Source of the DNA: Nocardia sputorum | Lineage (GTDB): Bacteria; Actinomycetota; Actinomycetes; Mycobacteriales; Mycobacteriaceae | Assembly: GCF_027924405.1 (NCBI RefSeq) | Contig: NZ_AP026978.1 | Span: 3,162,001 to 3,226,000, forward strand | Reading direction: 5' to 3' | Length of the DNA: 64,000 bases | Shown: in pieces, positions 38,495 through 49,211 of the stretch | Layout: every line of letters starts with the position of its first letter | Position numbering within the stretch: position 1 is the stretch's first letter | Notes under the pieces: generated by a model | The model's database searches: none | What the model was told of the DNA's origin: nothing | What the model saw: only the letters and a program-made list of their open reading frames with translations | Made by a program: the position numbers and the translations under genes

Positions 38495-38851
38495 TTAGGT
38501 GTCCGGCGCCGCGAGGAAAGGAGTCGTTGGTCCCCGATTCGTGTGGTCGAGACGACCGAAATAGTAGGAGAGCCCGAACGCCATCAGCGCGCCACCGGCC
38601 CCTGTCGCGACCTTCTCACCCGTCGTCCGCAGTCCGCCGCGCAACAGTGCGCTGCCGATCACGAGATTGATCGCACCCCACGCGACGTTAGCGGTCGGGG
38701 AGGACAGGCCGACCCCGGGCGGATTCGCGAACGGGGTGGGAAACCGTTCTCCGGCCAGGCCCTTGACGGCGTGCGGGACGGTGTTGACGAGCAGTCCTCC
38801 CGCCGCGAACCGTGCGAGCGTGCGTGTCGTGGAGCGAATTCCCGTGGGCAT
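38495..38851 (-). CDS. Small membrane-associated hypothetical protein, 118 aa
   Basis: Begins MPTGIRSTTRTLARFAAGGLLVNTVPHAVKG. It has three weakly hydrophobic, Gly/Ala-rich stretches (RFAAGGLLVNTVPH, VAWGAINLVIGSALLRGG, VATGAGGALMAFGLSYYFG), which suggests a small membrane protein with short helices. The ATG at 38851 is where coding character begins. It lies 10 nt before nitroreductase copy 2 and is likely its operon partner. Similar proteins are annotated only as hypothetical. Confidence 0.7.
   Translation of the reverse strand: MPTGIRSTTRTLARFAAGGLLVNTVPHAVKGLAGERFPTPFANPPGVGLSSPTANVAWGAINLVIGSALLRGGLRTTGEKVATGAGGALMAFGLSYYFGRLDHTNRGPTTPFLAAPDT
38520..38537 (-). promoter_or_regulatory. Possible DosR-like half-site upstream of nitroreductase copy 2
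   Basis: On the minus strand TCGGGGACCAACGACTCC contains a good GGGACCAAC half-site but a weaker second half. It lies about 36 nt before the start of copy 2, within the last codons of the 118-residue protein gene, so coding constraint alone could explain it. Confidence 0.3.
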
Positions 38852-38860
38852 GTATCTCCT

Positions 38861-38907
38861 GGATGACGGCAGTAGCTCGGAGAATATCGGAGCTACTGCC
38901 GCCATCC
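38861..38907 (-). terminator. Long hairpin terminator behind the epoxide hydrolase gene
   Basis: An 18-bp stem (38861-38878 with 38890-38907) with one A-C mismatch and an 11-nt loop. It lies 27 nt beyond the stop of the epoxide hydrolase and just before the start of the 118-residue protein gene on the same strand, so it should insulate the nitroreductase unit from the hydrolase transcript. It is unusually long for this window. Confidence 0.7.
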
Positions 38908-38933
38908 TCGGGAAGAGCGCGCCGCCCGGCTTC

Positions 38934-40070
38934 CTACTTGCGGTATGCGCTGAACGTGGCGCGCAGATCGCCGATGATGAGGTCGGGTTCTTCCATGGCG
39001 GCGAAGTGGCCGCCCCGGTCGAATTCGGTCCAGCGCACGATGTTGTTGTTCTGTTCGGCGATGCGGCGCACGGGTGCGCCGATGTTGTGCGGCAGAACTG
39101 CTACGGCGACCGGAACGTCGGTGTAGGGCTCGGGCATGCCCCAGGTGGCGGCGCCCTCGTAGTAGTAGCGTGCCGAGGAGCCCGCGGTGCCGTTGAGCCA
39201 GTAGATCATGACGTTGGTCAGCATCGCGTCGCGGTCGACGGCGTCCTCGGGCGCGTTCGTGGAGTCGGTCCAGTCCTTGAATCGTTCGACGATCCAGGCC
39301 AATTGCGCGACCGGTGAATCGGTGAGCGCGTAGGACAGCGTCTGCGGGCGGGTGGCTTGCAGCATCGCGTACGCGCCGAGTTCGTACTCGTAGCGGCGGG
39401 CCAGCTCGACGGCACGCTGTTCGGCCGGATCGTCGGGGTCGGCGGTCTCGACGGTGGCCGAGGCCATATCCGTCAGGTGTACGGCGACGACGTGCTCGGC
39501 GTCGATCACCGCCAGTTCACGGGAAATGGCTGCGCCGGTGTCTTCACCGTGCGCGGCGTATCGGTCGTAGCCGAGGCGATCCATCAGCACCGCCCAGGCC
39601 CGGGCGGCCCGCGTGGTCGACCAGCCCACCGCGGGGCCGGACAACCCGTACCCGGGGATGGTCGGCACCACGACGTGAAAGGCGTCCTCGGCGTTGCCGC
39701 CGTGCGCCACCGGGTCGGTCAACGGCCCGATCACGTCGAGGAACTCCACGATCGAACCGGGCCATCCGTGCGTGAGCACCAGCGGCAACGCGTCGGGTTC
39801 AGCCGAACGGACGTGGATGAAATGCACGTCGTGACCGTCGATCTCGGTACGGAACTGCGGGAAGGAATTCAGCCGGGCCTCTTGGGCGCGCCAGTCGTAG
39901 GTGTTGCGCCAATAGTCGGCCAGCTCCCTGGTGTAGTCGAGCGGGATGCCCTGGGCCCAGCCCACTCCGGGAGCCGAATCGGGCCAGCGGGTGGCATCGA
40001 GCCGTCGATTCAAATCGTCGAGCTGCTCTTGGGGGACGTCGATCCGGAAGGGAGTGATCTCTGTGCTCAT
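38934..40070 (-). CDS. Epoxide hydrolase (alpha/beta hydrolase with EHN domain)
   Basis: A 378-residue microsomal-type epoxide hydrolase. The N-terminal EHN domain (about 1-95, with WRNTYDWRAQEARLNSFPQF) is followed by an alpha/beta-hydrolase core with oxyanion motif HGWPG at 101-105. The nucleophile is Asp177 in AAHGEDTGAA (GGDWG in most relatives, so the neighbour Trp is Thr), and the catalytic His is in GGHFAAME near 355. It opens epoxides to diols through an ester intermediate in the cytosol. ATG at 40070 with an AGGGTGA site was chosen over GTG at 40079. It is divergent from a WYL regulator that probably controls it. A 30-residue fragment of a paralogue survives at 28266-28355. Confidence 0.93.
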   Translation of the reverse strand: MSTEITPFRIDVPQEQLDDLNRRLDATRWPDSAPGVGWAQGIPLDYTRELADYWRNTYDWRAQEARLNSFPQFRTEIDGHDVHFIHVRSAEPDALPLVLTHGWPGSIVEFLDVIGPLTDPVAHGGNAEDAFHVVVPTIPGYGLSGPAVGWSTTRAARAWAVLMDRLGYDRYAAHGEDTGAAISRELAVIDAEHVVAVHLTDMASATVETADPDDPAEQRAVELARRYEYELGAYAMLQATRPQTLSYALTDSPVAQLAWIVERFKDWTDSTNAPEDAVDRDAMLTNVMIYWLNGTAGSSARYYYEGAATWGMPEPYTDVPVAVAVLPHNIGAPVRRIAEQNNNIVRWTEFDRGGHFAAMEEPDLIIGDLRATFSAYRK

Positions 40071-40132
40071 GGAAATCACCCTAGAATCCAGTTAGGACAA
40101 CTTCCGCCCTAGCTTTCGGGCAGAATTTCAGT

Positions 40133-41104
40133 GTGTTGGAAACCTCGGCCCGACTGCTCGAACTGCTGTCCCTATTGCAGACACCCCGCGACTGGACCGG
40201 CGCGGAACTCGCCGAACGCCTGCGGGTCGATGTGCGGACGGTCCGCCGCGACATCGGGAAGCTGCGCACCCTCGGCTATCCCGTGCACGCGGTCGCGGGC
40301 GCAGCCGGATATCGGTTGGGCGCGGGAGCGCAGCTGCCGCCACTGCTGTTGACCGATGACGAGGCCGTCGCAGTCGTCCTCGGGCTGCGGACCGCGGCGG
40401 GCGGGACCATCGCGGGCATAGAGGAGAGTTCGCTGCGGGCGCTGGCCAAACTGGAGCGGATCCTTCCGACGAGGCTGCGCCACCGCGTCTCGGCGCTGCA
40501 GGCGGCCACGGTCAGCATGCCGGCCGGAACCCCGGCGGTGGACCCGGACGTGCTGACCGCTATCGCCGCCGCGATCCGCGACCACGAACAGCTCCGCTTC
40601 GACTACCGCACGCACAGCGGCACCGAGATCCGCCGGGCGGCGGAACCGCATCGGCTCGTGCACACCGGACGGCACTGGTACCTGGTCGGCTGGGATGTCG
40701 ACCGGGCCGATTGGCGCACTTACCGGGTGGACCGCCTGCGTCCGCGCATCCCGAACGGCCCGCGGTTCGCTCCGCGCGAGGCGCCGGAGCCGGGCCTGTC
40801 CGATTTCGTCTCCCACGGCGTCAGCACCGCTCCCTACCGGTACCGGGCACGCGTCACCCTCGACGTACCCGCAACCGTGGCGGCCGCGCGCATCGCACCC
40901 ACCGTCGGCCTCGTCGAGGCGATCGACGACGGGCACTGTCTGCTGCACACCGGCTCGAACTCGCTCGACGAATTGGCCGTTTATATAGGTCTTTTCGGCT
41001 TCGGATTCCGAGTCCACGAACCACCCGAACTCATCGACCACCTGCGCGCCCTGGCGGACCGCGTCGCCGAGGCCGTCTCTTCCGAAGATCGGCGATCGCA
41101 CTAG
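40133..41104 (+). CDS. WYL-domain transcriptional regulator (DeoR-like HTH)
   Basis: A 323-residue regulator with an N-terminal helix-turn-helix (about 5-60: DWTGAELAERLRVDVRTVRRDIGKLR) and a WYL domain (about 140-210: LRFDYRTHSGTEIRRAAEPHRLVHTGRHWYLVGWD) plus the C-terminal WCX-like part. WYL domains sense small ligands or nucleic acids. It starts with GTG 62 nt from the divergent epoxide hydrolase start, and the gap contains TAGGACAACTTCC and a CCGCCC/GGGC imperfect dyad where it may bind. Control of the hydrolase is inferred from the arrangement. Confidence 0.9.
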   Translation: MLETSARLLELLSLLQTPRDWTGAELAERLRVDVRTVRRDIGKLRTLGYPVHAVAGAAGYRLGAGAQLPPLLLTDDEAVAVVLGLRTAAGGTIAGIEESSLRALAKLERILPTRLRHRVSALQAATVSMPAGTPAVDPDVLTAIAAAIRDHEQLRFDYRTHSGTEIRRAAEPHRLVHTGRHWYLVGWDVDRADWRTYRVDRLRPRIPNGPRFAPREAPEPGLSDFVSHGVSTAPYRYRARVTLDVPATVAAARIAPTVGLVEAIDDGHCLLHTGSNSLDELAVYIGLFGFGFRVHEPPELIDHLRALADRVAEAVSSEDRRSH

Positions 41105-41118
41105 GCAGTGCCTCGCCT

Positions 41119-41489
41119 TCAGGGAACGGCGGTGAACAGCTCGTAGCTGTGGCCGTCGGGGTCGCGAACGTAGATCCCGCGCCCGCCTGCCAGGTGGTTG
41201 ATTCGACGGTCCCATCCGCGTTCCGGGCCGGAGCCGTACTCGACGGCGGGCCACTTCGTCAGCCGCCCCAGCACGGCGTCGAAGGTGTCGTCGTCGACGA
41301 GGAAGGCGTAATGACCGGGCTCGACCTGTCCACGGTCGTCGAAGTCGAACGTGAGATCGTCGTTGACTCGCACGGGCACGAACGGTCCGCTCGGAGCGGA
41401 TACCGCCAGCCCCATCAGCTCGGCGAAAGAGTTGCCGAGGAGTGCTTGTCGGTCGCCGGGACGATCGTGTGATTGAGAACGATGGACAT
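41119..41489 (-). pseudogene. VOC-family (glyoxalase-like) gene with a single-base frameshift
   Basis: An AGGAGG site precedes the ATG at 41489. The first 20 codons (MSIVLNHTIVPATDKHSSAT) are the typical start of a VOC protein, then the frame runs into a stop at AGCTGA. Shifting by one base at about 41427-41432 restores the rest: FAELMGLAVSAPSGPFVPVR to the end DPDGHSYELFTAVP at 41119, a complete domain of about 123 residues. A one-base deletion near AAAGAG explains everything. Metal-site residues are visible (His7, and Glu in HSYELF). It may be a true pseudogene or a sequencing error; there is no other damage. Confidence 0.8.
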
Positions 41490-41948
41490 CGCCGCCTCCT
41501 GTGTAGCGCGCCGGGAAGGGCCACTTGTATCCCCCGGGCCACGGCCGGTTCCGCAGTGGCGGGCTCCGGCGATGTGGTCGACGGTGGCCCGGCGCTCTTC
41601 CGGCTGGTCCGTTTCTGGTCGCGCCGCTGGAGCAGCCAGGCATGCACGGGAGCTTCCCGGGCATCGGACGGAGAATCGCGGCGCGTGCAGCACATCCAGG
41701 TCGTGGAAGCCGTCGCCGCCGGGCTGCGGTCGAGCGCTGAGGCCACCGTCACCCGGGCGCGATCTTTCGGCAGCTGACCTACTCCGAGAACGCTCTCGCC
41801 CTCGGATCAGTCGCCGCACCGGCACTTGCGGTGCGCGCGGATGTTCGAAACGCTGCCGTAGGCCGGGCCGTCGGGCGTTTCGCCATACCTCGAGCACCAG
41901 GTGCGGTACCTCTGAAACCTTCGCCGAATTCGCGGGCCCCGCCGGATT
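41490..41948. other. Gene-free region
   Basis: About 460 nt between the frameshifted VOC gene and the MBL-fold hydrolase. The open frames are Arg/Pro/Ser-rich, typical of non-coding frames in GC-rich DNA, and none shows a family motif. It should hold the VOC promoter near 41500; nothing else is seen. Confidence 0.4.
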
Positions 41949-42827
41949 TCAGCGTGGCGCCCATCTCTTCGCCGCAGCGTGGTCGTGTGTGGGAACGACC
42001 TCGATCCCCGGGGGCAGACGGTGCAGGCGGTGGATGGCGGCGAAGGCGGCGGATCGATCGTGATCGACGAGAAGCCCTGGCAGCGGCGGCTTCTGACGGA
42101 GCAGCGCGATCTGCTCCCGGCGCCAGACCGCGTCGCCTGCCAGCAGCACGTAGCCGCCGTCCTGCACGGCGAGCACGAGCCCGATGCTGCCCGGGGTGTG
42201 TCCGGCGAGGTCCACCGCCAGGACCGAGCCGTCACCGAACAGATCGTGGCTCCGGGCGAAACTCAGCACGGGGGGACCGTCGAGGTCGAAGCAGGGCATC
42301 GGCCGTGCGCCGATCGACTCGGCGACTCCCATGGGGGCCGTCGCGGGGTTCGTTGCCCATTCCAGTTCGGCCGTGGCGACCCGCAGCGCGAGTGATTCCG
42401 GTAGATCGAGCAGGCCGGCCACGTGGTCCCAGTGGATGTGCGTCGCGATCGCGAAGTCGATGCCCTCGACGGCGACGGCCGACATCGCCAGGGAATCCGC
42501 CAGGCCGACAAGCGCGTCCGGAGGAGCGACGAGCCCGCGATACGGGCGGCGCAGCTGCGGCAGGACCCGGGCGTGCACGTCGGTGCACATCGATGGATCG
42601 ACCACGAAGCGAGCCTGTGGATGTTCGACCAGGAAACTGGTCATCGCGATCGCCACCGTGGACGGCCGCAGCGCTCCTTCGATCACTCCGTAGGCCGGGA
42701 CCGGGCGCACGCCGTGGACCAGCGCGGTCAACCGGACCCTGGCCCGCGCCGGGGGCAGGTCCGCGTCTGTGATCGAATCGAGCAACTGTGTGTCGTGGCG
42801 GCGTGGGCGCAACGTACGCCACGGCAT
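41949..42827 (-). CDS. MBL-fold metallo-hydrolase
   Basis: A protein of about 292 residues of the metallo-beta-lactamase superfamily. The Zn-binding motif is ATHIHWDHVAGL (HxHxDH), later ligands are His in DLAGHTPGSIG and Asp in VLLAGDAVWRREQ, and a final His is in VVPTHDHAA. The order and spacing resemble N-acyl-homoserine lactone lactonase-like and other hydrolases of this fold, but the substrate is not determined. ATG at 42827 was chosen; upstream sequence is Arg/Ser-rich and looks non-coding. It is divergent from the phoU-like gene. Confidence 0.85.
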   Translation of the reverse strand: MPWRTLRPRRHDTQLLDSITDADLPPARARVRLTALVHGVRPVPAYGVIEGALRPSTVAIAMTSFLVEHPQARFVVDPSMCTDVHARVLPQLRRPYRGLVAPPDALVGLADSLAMSAVAVEGIDFAIATHIHWDHVAGLLDLPESLALRVATAELEWATNPATAPMGVAESIGARPMPCFDLDGPPVLSFARSHDLFGDGSVLAVDLAGHTPGSIGLVLAVQDGGYVLLAGDAVWRREQIALLRQKPPLPGLLVDHDRSAAFAAIHRLHRLPPGIEVVPTHDHAAAKRWAPR

Positions 42828-43056
42828 CGACACCCCGGCAGCGCAACACGACCACCATGTCTCGGCGGCCCCGGTCCGCGCCGTCAATGGTCCGGCAGAT
42901 GGCAATCCCACATTCGCCCCTTCCGGCCCGACAGCGACACGGTCGACGAACAGCTTACTGAGGCAACGTGCTATCGACGGCGCGGCGGCCGGCCGCGCTG
43001 CTGTCGGCCCCCGCGAGCCTGCAGCGCGCTGCCCCGATGCGCGCGATGATGGAAGG

Positions 43057-43722
43057 GTGCGCACCCGCTATCACGATCACCTCGAGCAGCTGGCCGATCA
43101 ACTGCGGGTGATGTGCGCACGCAATCGCGAAGCCATCGCGATGGCCACCGACGCTCTTCTCGGCGCGGACCTGGAACTGGCCGAGCGCACCATCGACTAC
43201 TGCGCCGAAACCGTCGCGATGCGCGAGGACACCGAGCATGCCGCGATGACGCTCCTGGCGCTCGAAGCCCCTGTCGCGGGAGAACTCCGGCGGGTGGTGA
43301 CCGCGCTGCAAATGGTCGACGATCTCACCCGCATGAGCGCACTGACCGAGCACATCGCCCGCGCCGCGCGGCGCAGGCATCCCGCCGACGCGGTCCCCGA
43401 ACCGGTCCGAGATCTGGTGACCCACATGGGGGAGACCGCGGTCGACCTGGCGGATGCCGCGGTCGGCGTGCTGACCACCGCCGACCCCGGCGACGCCGCG
43501 GATCTCGACGCGCGCGACGACACCATGGACGACCTGCACCGCGACCTGCTCGCGGCGATCCTCGCCGACGAATGGGACAACGGCACCGCCGCGGCCGTGG
43601 ACGTCACCCTGCTGGGTCGCTACTACGAACGTTTCGCCGACCATGCCGTAGAGGTCGGCCGCCGCACTCTCTATATGACCACCGGTCACCGCCCCGGCGA
43701 CACACCCGCGCACTCCGGTTAG
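43057..43722 (+). CDS. phoU: PhoU-family phosphate signalling protein
   Basis: A 221-residue all-helical cytoplasmic protein with two PhoU three-helix repeats (about 10-100 and 110-205). The metal-cluster motif appears as ERTIDYCAETVAMRED in the first and RYYERFADHAVEVGRR in the second (family E-R-x-x-D-H). It dampens PhoR/PhoB-type signalling by contact with the Pst transporter. The GTG at 43057, with GGAAGG just before, gives the normal N-terminus; the frame continues upstream through non-coding sequence. No pst or two-component genes are nearby, so it is a stand-alone copy like mycobacterial phoY genes. Confidence 0.9.
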   Translation: MRTRYHDHLEQLADQLRVMCARNREAIAMATDALLGADLELAERTIDYCAETVAMREDTEHAAMTLLALEAPVAGELRRVVTALQMVDDLTRMSALTEHIARAARRRHPADAVPEPVRDLVTHMGETAVDLADAAVGVLTTADPGDAADLDARDDTMDDLHRDLLAAILADEWDNGTAAAVDVTLLGRYYERFADHAVEVGRRTLYMTTGHRPGDTPAHSG

Positions 43723-43869
43723 GTCGGGTCCCAGCTCTCTCGGCAACCGTGACCGCCCGCCCCGCAAGCCCGCGGCCCGGTACACGCTGATCACCCGCTA
43801 CGGGGCAGATCACACGCCGGACCCGATGTGCCTGCCCACAGCCACCCGCCGATCGGCTGCGCATAAAGA

Positions 43870-43903
43870 AGTCCAGGCCGGCCCTTCAGGGCCGGCCTGG
43901 ACT
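43870..43903 (-). terminator. Rho-independent terminator of katG
   Basis: A 15-bp perfect stem (43870-43884 with 43889-43903) with a TTCA loop, followed on the minus strand by TTCTTTAT. It is 14 nt beyond the katG stop. It is one of the best terminators in the window. Confidence 0.85.
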
Positions 43904-43917
43904 CCCATCGATGCCGA

Positions 43918-46185
<2,268 letters not shown>

Positions 46186-46629
46186 TCACGGATGTGATCG
46201 GGAAGCTTGTCTTTCCACACAGTCGGGGCACAGGCCCCAATAGATGACCTCGGCCTCGTCGATCGAGAACCCGCTGTCGTCGGACGCGGTCAAACAGGGG
46301 GCGTCGCCGATGGCGCAGTCGACATCGGCGATCACCCCGCACGCCCGGCATACGACGTGGTGGTGATTGTCGCCGACCCGCGATTCGTAGCGGGCGACCG
46401 ATCCGGACGGCTGGATACGCCGGACGAGGCCGGTGGCGGTGAGCGCGTTCAACGAGTCGTACACCGTTTGATGGGACACCTCGGGCAGCTCGGAGCGCAC
46501 GGCGCGGATGATCGACTCCGTGTCGGCGTGCGGATGATCGTGCACCGCGCTCAGCACCGCGACCCGGGGGCGGGTCACTCGCAGGGCAACTCCTCGCAGC
46601 ATCTGCTGGAAGTCCGAGGCCGTTGGCAT
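46186..46629 (-). CDS. furA: Ferric-uptake-type regulator FurA
   Basis: A 147-residue Fur-family repressor. The winged helix is at about 10-80 (LRVTRPRVAVLSAVHDHPHA, SHQTVYDSLNALTATGL), the dimerisation domain has the His-rich metal site NHHHVVC, and there are two CxxC pairs (CRAC and CPDC) for structural Zn. It represses itself and katG, and releases on oxidation or metal loss. The ATG at 46629 lies just after the predicted operator; the longer frame would run through it. The gene order furA-katG is the standard mycobacterial and nocardial arrangement. Confidence 0.95.
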   Translation of the reverse strand: MPTASDFQQMLRGVALRVTRPRVAVLSAVHDHPHADTESIIRAVRSELPEVSHQTVYDSLNALTATGLVRRIQPSGSVARYESRVGDNHHHVVCRACGVIADVDCAIGDAPCLTASDDSGFSIDEAEVIYWGLCPDCVERQASRSHP

Positions 46630-46644
46630 GCACGGAAGTCTCGT

Positions 46645-46667
46645 CCGTTTTCTGGAACGAGTCAAGA
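46645..46667 (-). promoter_or_regulatory. furA promoter/operator
   Basis: On the minus strand this reads TCTTGACTCGTTCCAGAAAA and CGG, closely matching the AT-rich furA promoter region of mycobacteria that FurA binds (TTGACT then TTCCAGAAAA). It lies 16-38 nt upstream of the furA ATG and would govern the furA-katG operon. Confidence 0.7.
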
Positions 46668-47077
46668 GTTTGTTTCGAAGTCGCGATACCCGTTGTGCGG
46701 CGCCGGGCGACTGCCGCGCAGCGTACCCAGGGACGCCTTACGCCCGGGCGCGTTTGCGGAGATTCGATCTTGCCGCCGCTGCACGTAGTTGCCGGACCGG
46801 ACGGGCGCCAAGAACTGCTCCCCGGGAGGAGCGCTGCGGTGCGGCGTCGGTCAAGGACGGGGGTCGCTGCGGGTCCACCGCCGGCTTTCCCGCCCCCCGG
46901 CAGCGGCACAGCGGCGACAGGTCACGATCACGTGGCCGGACGTGTCGGCCAACCACAGCGCCTCGCTCCACGGGACGTGCGGGAAGCGGGCCAGCCGAGC
47001 CCGGGAAAGGGGCACACCGCACAATCCGTCCCGCCATGTACGGTTGGTGCCCCGCTCTTCCCGCCCGGAACCCGGCA
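46668..47077. other. Gene-free region upstream of furA
   Basis: About 410 nt between the furA promoter and the stop of the alcohol dehydrogenase gene. All frames are Arg/Pro/Gly-rich and show no motif or consistent codon bias. I see no hairpin strong enough to call a terminator for the dehydrogenase and no RNA gene. Confidence 0.4.
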
Positions 47078-48247
47078 TCAGGGCCGGAACACCGAACGGA
47101 TGCACCCTTCTTTTTTGTGCTTGAAGATGTCGTAGCCATATACCGCATCGGTGAGCGGCATGTCGTGGGTGATCAGATAGGAGGGGTCGAGGTCGCCCTG
47201 CTGAATGTAATCGAACATCCGGGGCACGAACCGCTGGCCGGATTGCTGCGCGGTGCGAATGGTAAGGCCTTTGTTGGTCACCACGCCCATGGGGAATTTG
47301 TCGGTCAAACCGTAGATGCCGAGCACCGATACGACGCCGCCTTTCCGGCACGCGAGAATCGCTTCGCGCAGTGGGGTCGCGCGGTCGGATTCGAGCCGGA
47401 GCAGCTGTTTGGCTCGATCGTAGAGCTGCTGGATTCCGGTGCCGTGTCCTTCCATCCCGACGGCATCGATGCAGGCGTCAGGACCGCGGCCGCCGGTGCT
47501 CTCGCGCAGGGTCTCCTGGACGCTGTCGACCGCGGTGTAGTTGATCGTTTCCGCACCGAACTGCTCACTCGCCATGCTCAGCCGCTCGGGGAAACGGTCG
47601 ATGACGAAAACGCGGTCGGCGCCGAGCAGGCGGGCGGTGTGTCCGGCCATCAGGCCGACGCCGCCGCTGCCCCAGACCGCGACGGTGTCACCCGGGTGGA
47701 TGTCACAGAATTCGGCGCCCATCAAGCCCGTCGGCACCGCATCGGACAAGAACAATGCCTGTTCGTCGGTAACGCCTTCCGGAATCTGGAAACAGTTCAC
47801 GTCACCGAACGGGACACGGACATATTGCGCGTGGGACCCCTGATAGCCGCCGAAGGGGTGGGTGTAACCGTAGATGCCGCCGGTCGGGTAACCGAAGAGC
47901 GGTTGTTGCAGGGCGCTGTTGGGATTGGTCGTGTCGCAGAGCGAATACAGTTCGTGGTCGCAGTACCAGCACGAGGCGCATCCGATGAACGACGGGACGA
48001 CGACGCGGTCGCCCACCTTTGTCGAAGTGACTTCGGCGCCGATTTCGACGACCTCGCCCATGAACTCGTGTCCGAAGACATCACCTTCCCGCATTCCCGG
48101 CAGATAGCCGTCGATGAAATGCAGGTCGGAACCGCAGGTGGTGGTCAGACGGACCTGCACGATGACATCGTGCGGATTGACCAGACCCGGGTCGGGGACG
48201 GTTTCCACGGCGAGGTCGTTGACGCCGTTCCAGCAGAGCGCATGCAT
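47078..48247 (-). CDS. Zinc-dependent alcohol dehydrogenase, formaldehyde-dehydrogenase-like
   Basis: A 389-residue medium-chain dehydrogenase. The catalytic zinc site reads TTCGSDLHFIDG and GHEFMGEVVE, the structural site is compact (CASCWYCDHELYSLC), and the cofactor motif is WGSGGVGLMAGHTARLLGA. The sequence around the zinc sites and GYTHPFGGYQGSHAQYVRVP resembles glutathione-independent formaldehyde dehydrogenase relatives. NAD is expected, but the substrate is uncertain. Its start lies 12 nt after the stop of the SRPBCC gene, so both are in one operon. It is of normal length with all ligands present. Confidence 0.92.
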   Translation of the reverse strand: MHALCWNGVNDLAVETVPDPGLVNPHDVIVQVRLTTTCGSDLHFIDGYLPGMREGDVFGHEFMGEVVEIGAEVTSTKVGDRVVVPSFIGCASCWYCDHELYSLCDTTNPNSALQQPLFGYPTGGIYGYTHPFGGYQGSHAQYVRVPFGDVNCFQIPEGVTDEQALFLSDAVPTGLMGAEFCDIHPGDTVAVWGSGGVGLMAGHTARLLGADRVFVIDRFPERLSMASEQFGAETINYTAVDSVQETLRESTGGRGPDACIDAVGMEGHGTGIQQLYDRAKQLLRLESDRATPLREAILACRKGGVVSVLGIYGLTDKFPMGVVTNKGLTIRTAQQSGQRFVPRMFDYIQQGDLDPSYLITHDMPLTDAVYGYDIFKHKKEGCIRSVFRP

Positions 48248-48259
48248 GTCGCCTCCTGT

Positions 48260-48781
48260 TCACCGAGCGGAAGAACGCGCGCTCGGATTGTGGGCCAGGG
48301 TGGGGATCTCGCCGGTCTGCAGGCGGGCTCGGGCCCGGTAGAGAGCGGTGAACATCGCCGCACCGGTCAGCAGATCGGGCAGCGGGGTGCGCGCCCGCAT
48401 CGTCACCTCCGTCCCGAGGTCCTGCGGCGCGTCCCGGAAGCACAGCTCGATCTCGAGGCCTTCGGCGGACGGTGCGTCTTCCCCGGCCGAGCCGACGAAC
48501 CGGAGGTGCCCCTCCTCCTCGCGCAGCGTGGTCTTCCAGGTTGTGCGGCCGTCGGTGCCCGACTGCAACGTCCACTCGTAGGTCGAGGGTTCCGTCGCCC
48601 GCACCTCGGCGACGTCGCCCAGCACCTCGGACAGCTTCGCCGGGTCGCGCCAGAATTGCTCGACTTCGGCCCGCGGACGGGCGATGGTCACCGTTTGACT
48701 GCTCGAGTAGCTGCTCGCCGACTCGATCACCCGTCCCACCAGATCGCTCAGCAGGTGTTTGGTGTCATCGATGTAGTGCAT
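48260..48781 (-). CDS. SRPBCC (START-like) family protein
   Basis: A 173-residue protein with a lipid- or ligand-binding START-like fold: SQTVTIARPRAEVEQFWRDP and LSEVLGDVAEVRA at the start of the domain, a central beta-sheet (YEWTLQSG, TTWKTTLREEEGHLRFVG), then the long C-terminal helix (LTGAAMFTALYRARARLQTG). A GAGGAGG site precedes the ATG at 48781. It is the first gene of the unit with the zinc alcohol dehydrogenase 12 nt downstream. This pairing is often seen in actinobacteria, but its purpose is unknown to me. Confidence 0.85.
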   Translation of the reverse strand: MHYIDDTKHLLSDLVGRVIESASSYSSSQTVTIARPRAEVEQFWRDPAKLSEVLGDVAEVRATEPSTYEWTLQSGTDGRTTWKTTLREEEGHLRFVGSAGEDAPSAEGLEIELCFRDAPQDLGTEVTMRARTPLPDLLTGAAMFTALYRARARLQTGEIPTLAHNPSARSSAR

Positions 48782-49211
48782 GAGCCCTCCTCTCGCTCTC
48801 CGTCGTCGCAGGGCCTCGCGCGCTCGAAAAGCGCCGTGCCCTGCGCTTGCGCGGACACGGAGTATCGGTCGCAGAGGAAACGCCGCTGCGCAAGTCCTAT
48901 GCGGTCTCGGAGCGGCTACCCCCGGCTGCCGACGCCAAACCGCATTCGCGGCAAGCGTCGAATCCGGGAGCATGCGACGCCACTACACCGCGTCGAGACC
49001 GATGAGGCTTCGAGCCGACCGATAGCGGCAGGACCTGCCGCTCCGGCGAACACGTCAGGAGCCTGATCGTGGCACCACTCCGGGCGTCGGCCGACCTCGC
49101 GGGCTGCGCGGCGTGCAGGGGCAAGCGCCGGTCGCCGTATGGGTGCTTCGCACCGTTGCGTTCGGGGCGCCGATCGCGGGTGTGCGCGCGATCAGACGAT
49201 TCGGTTGCCGA
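48782..49211. other. Gene-free region
   Basis: About 430 nt between the SRPBCC start and the enoyl-CoA hydratase stop. No frame shows coding character. It should contain the promoter of the SRPBCC-dehydrogenase unit near 48800; no clear operator is seen. Confidence 0.4.

Noticed and set aside
42769..43056. An N-terminal extension of the PhoU-like protein
   Set aside because: The extra 96 codons show no PhoU similarity and run through the divergent promoter region; GTG at 43057 has a ribosome binding site and the family start.
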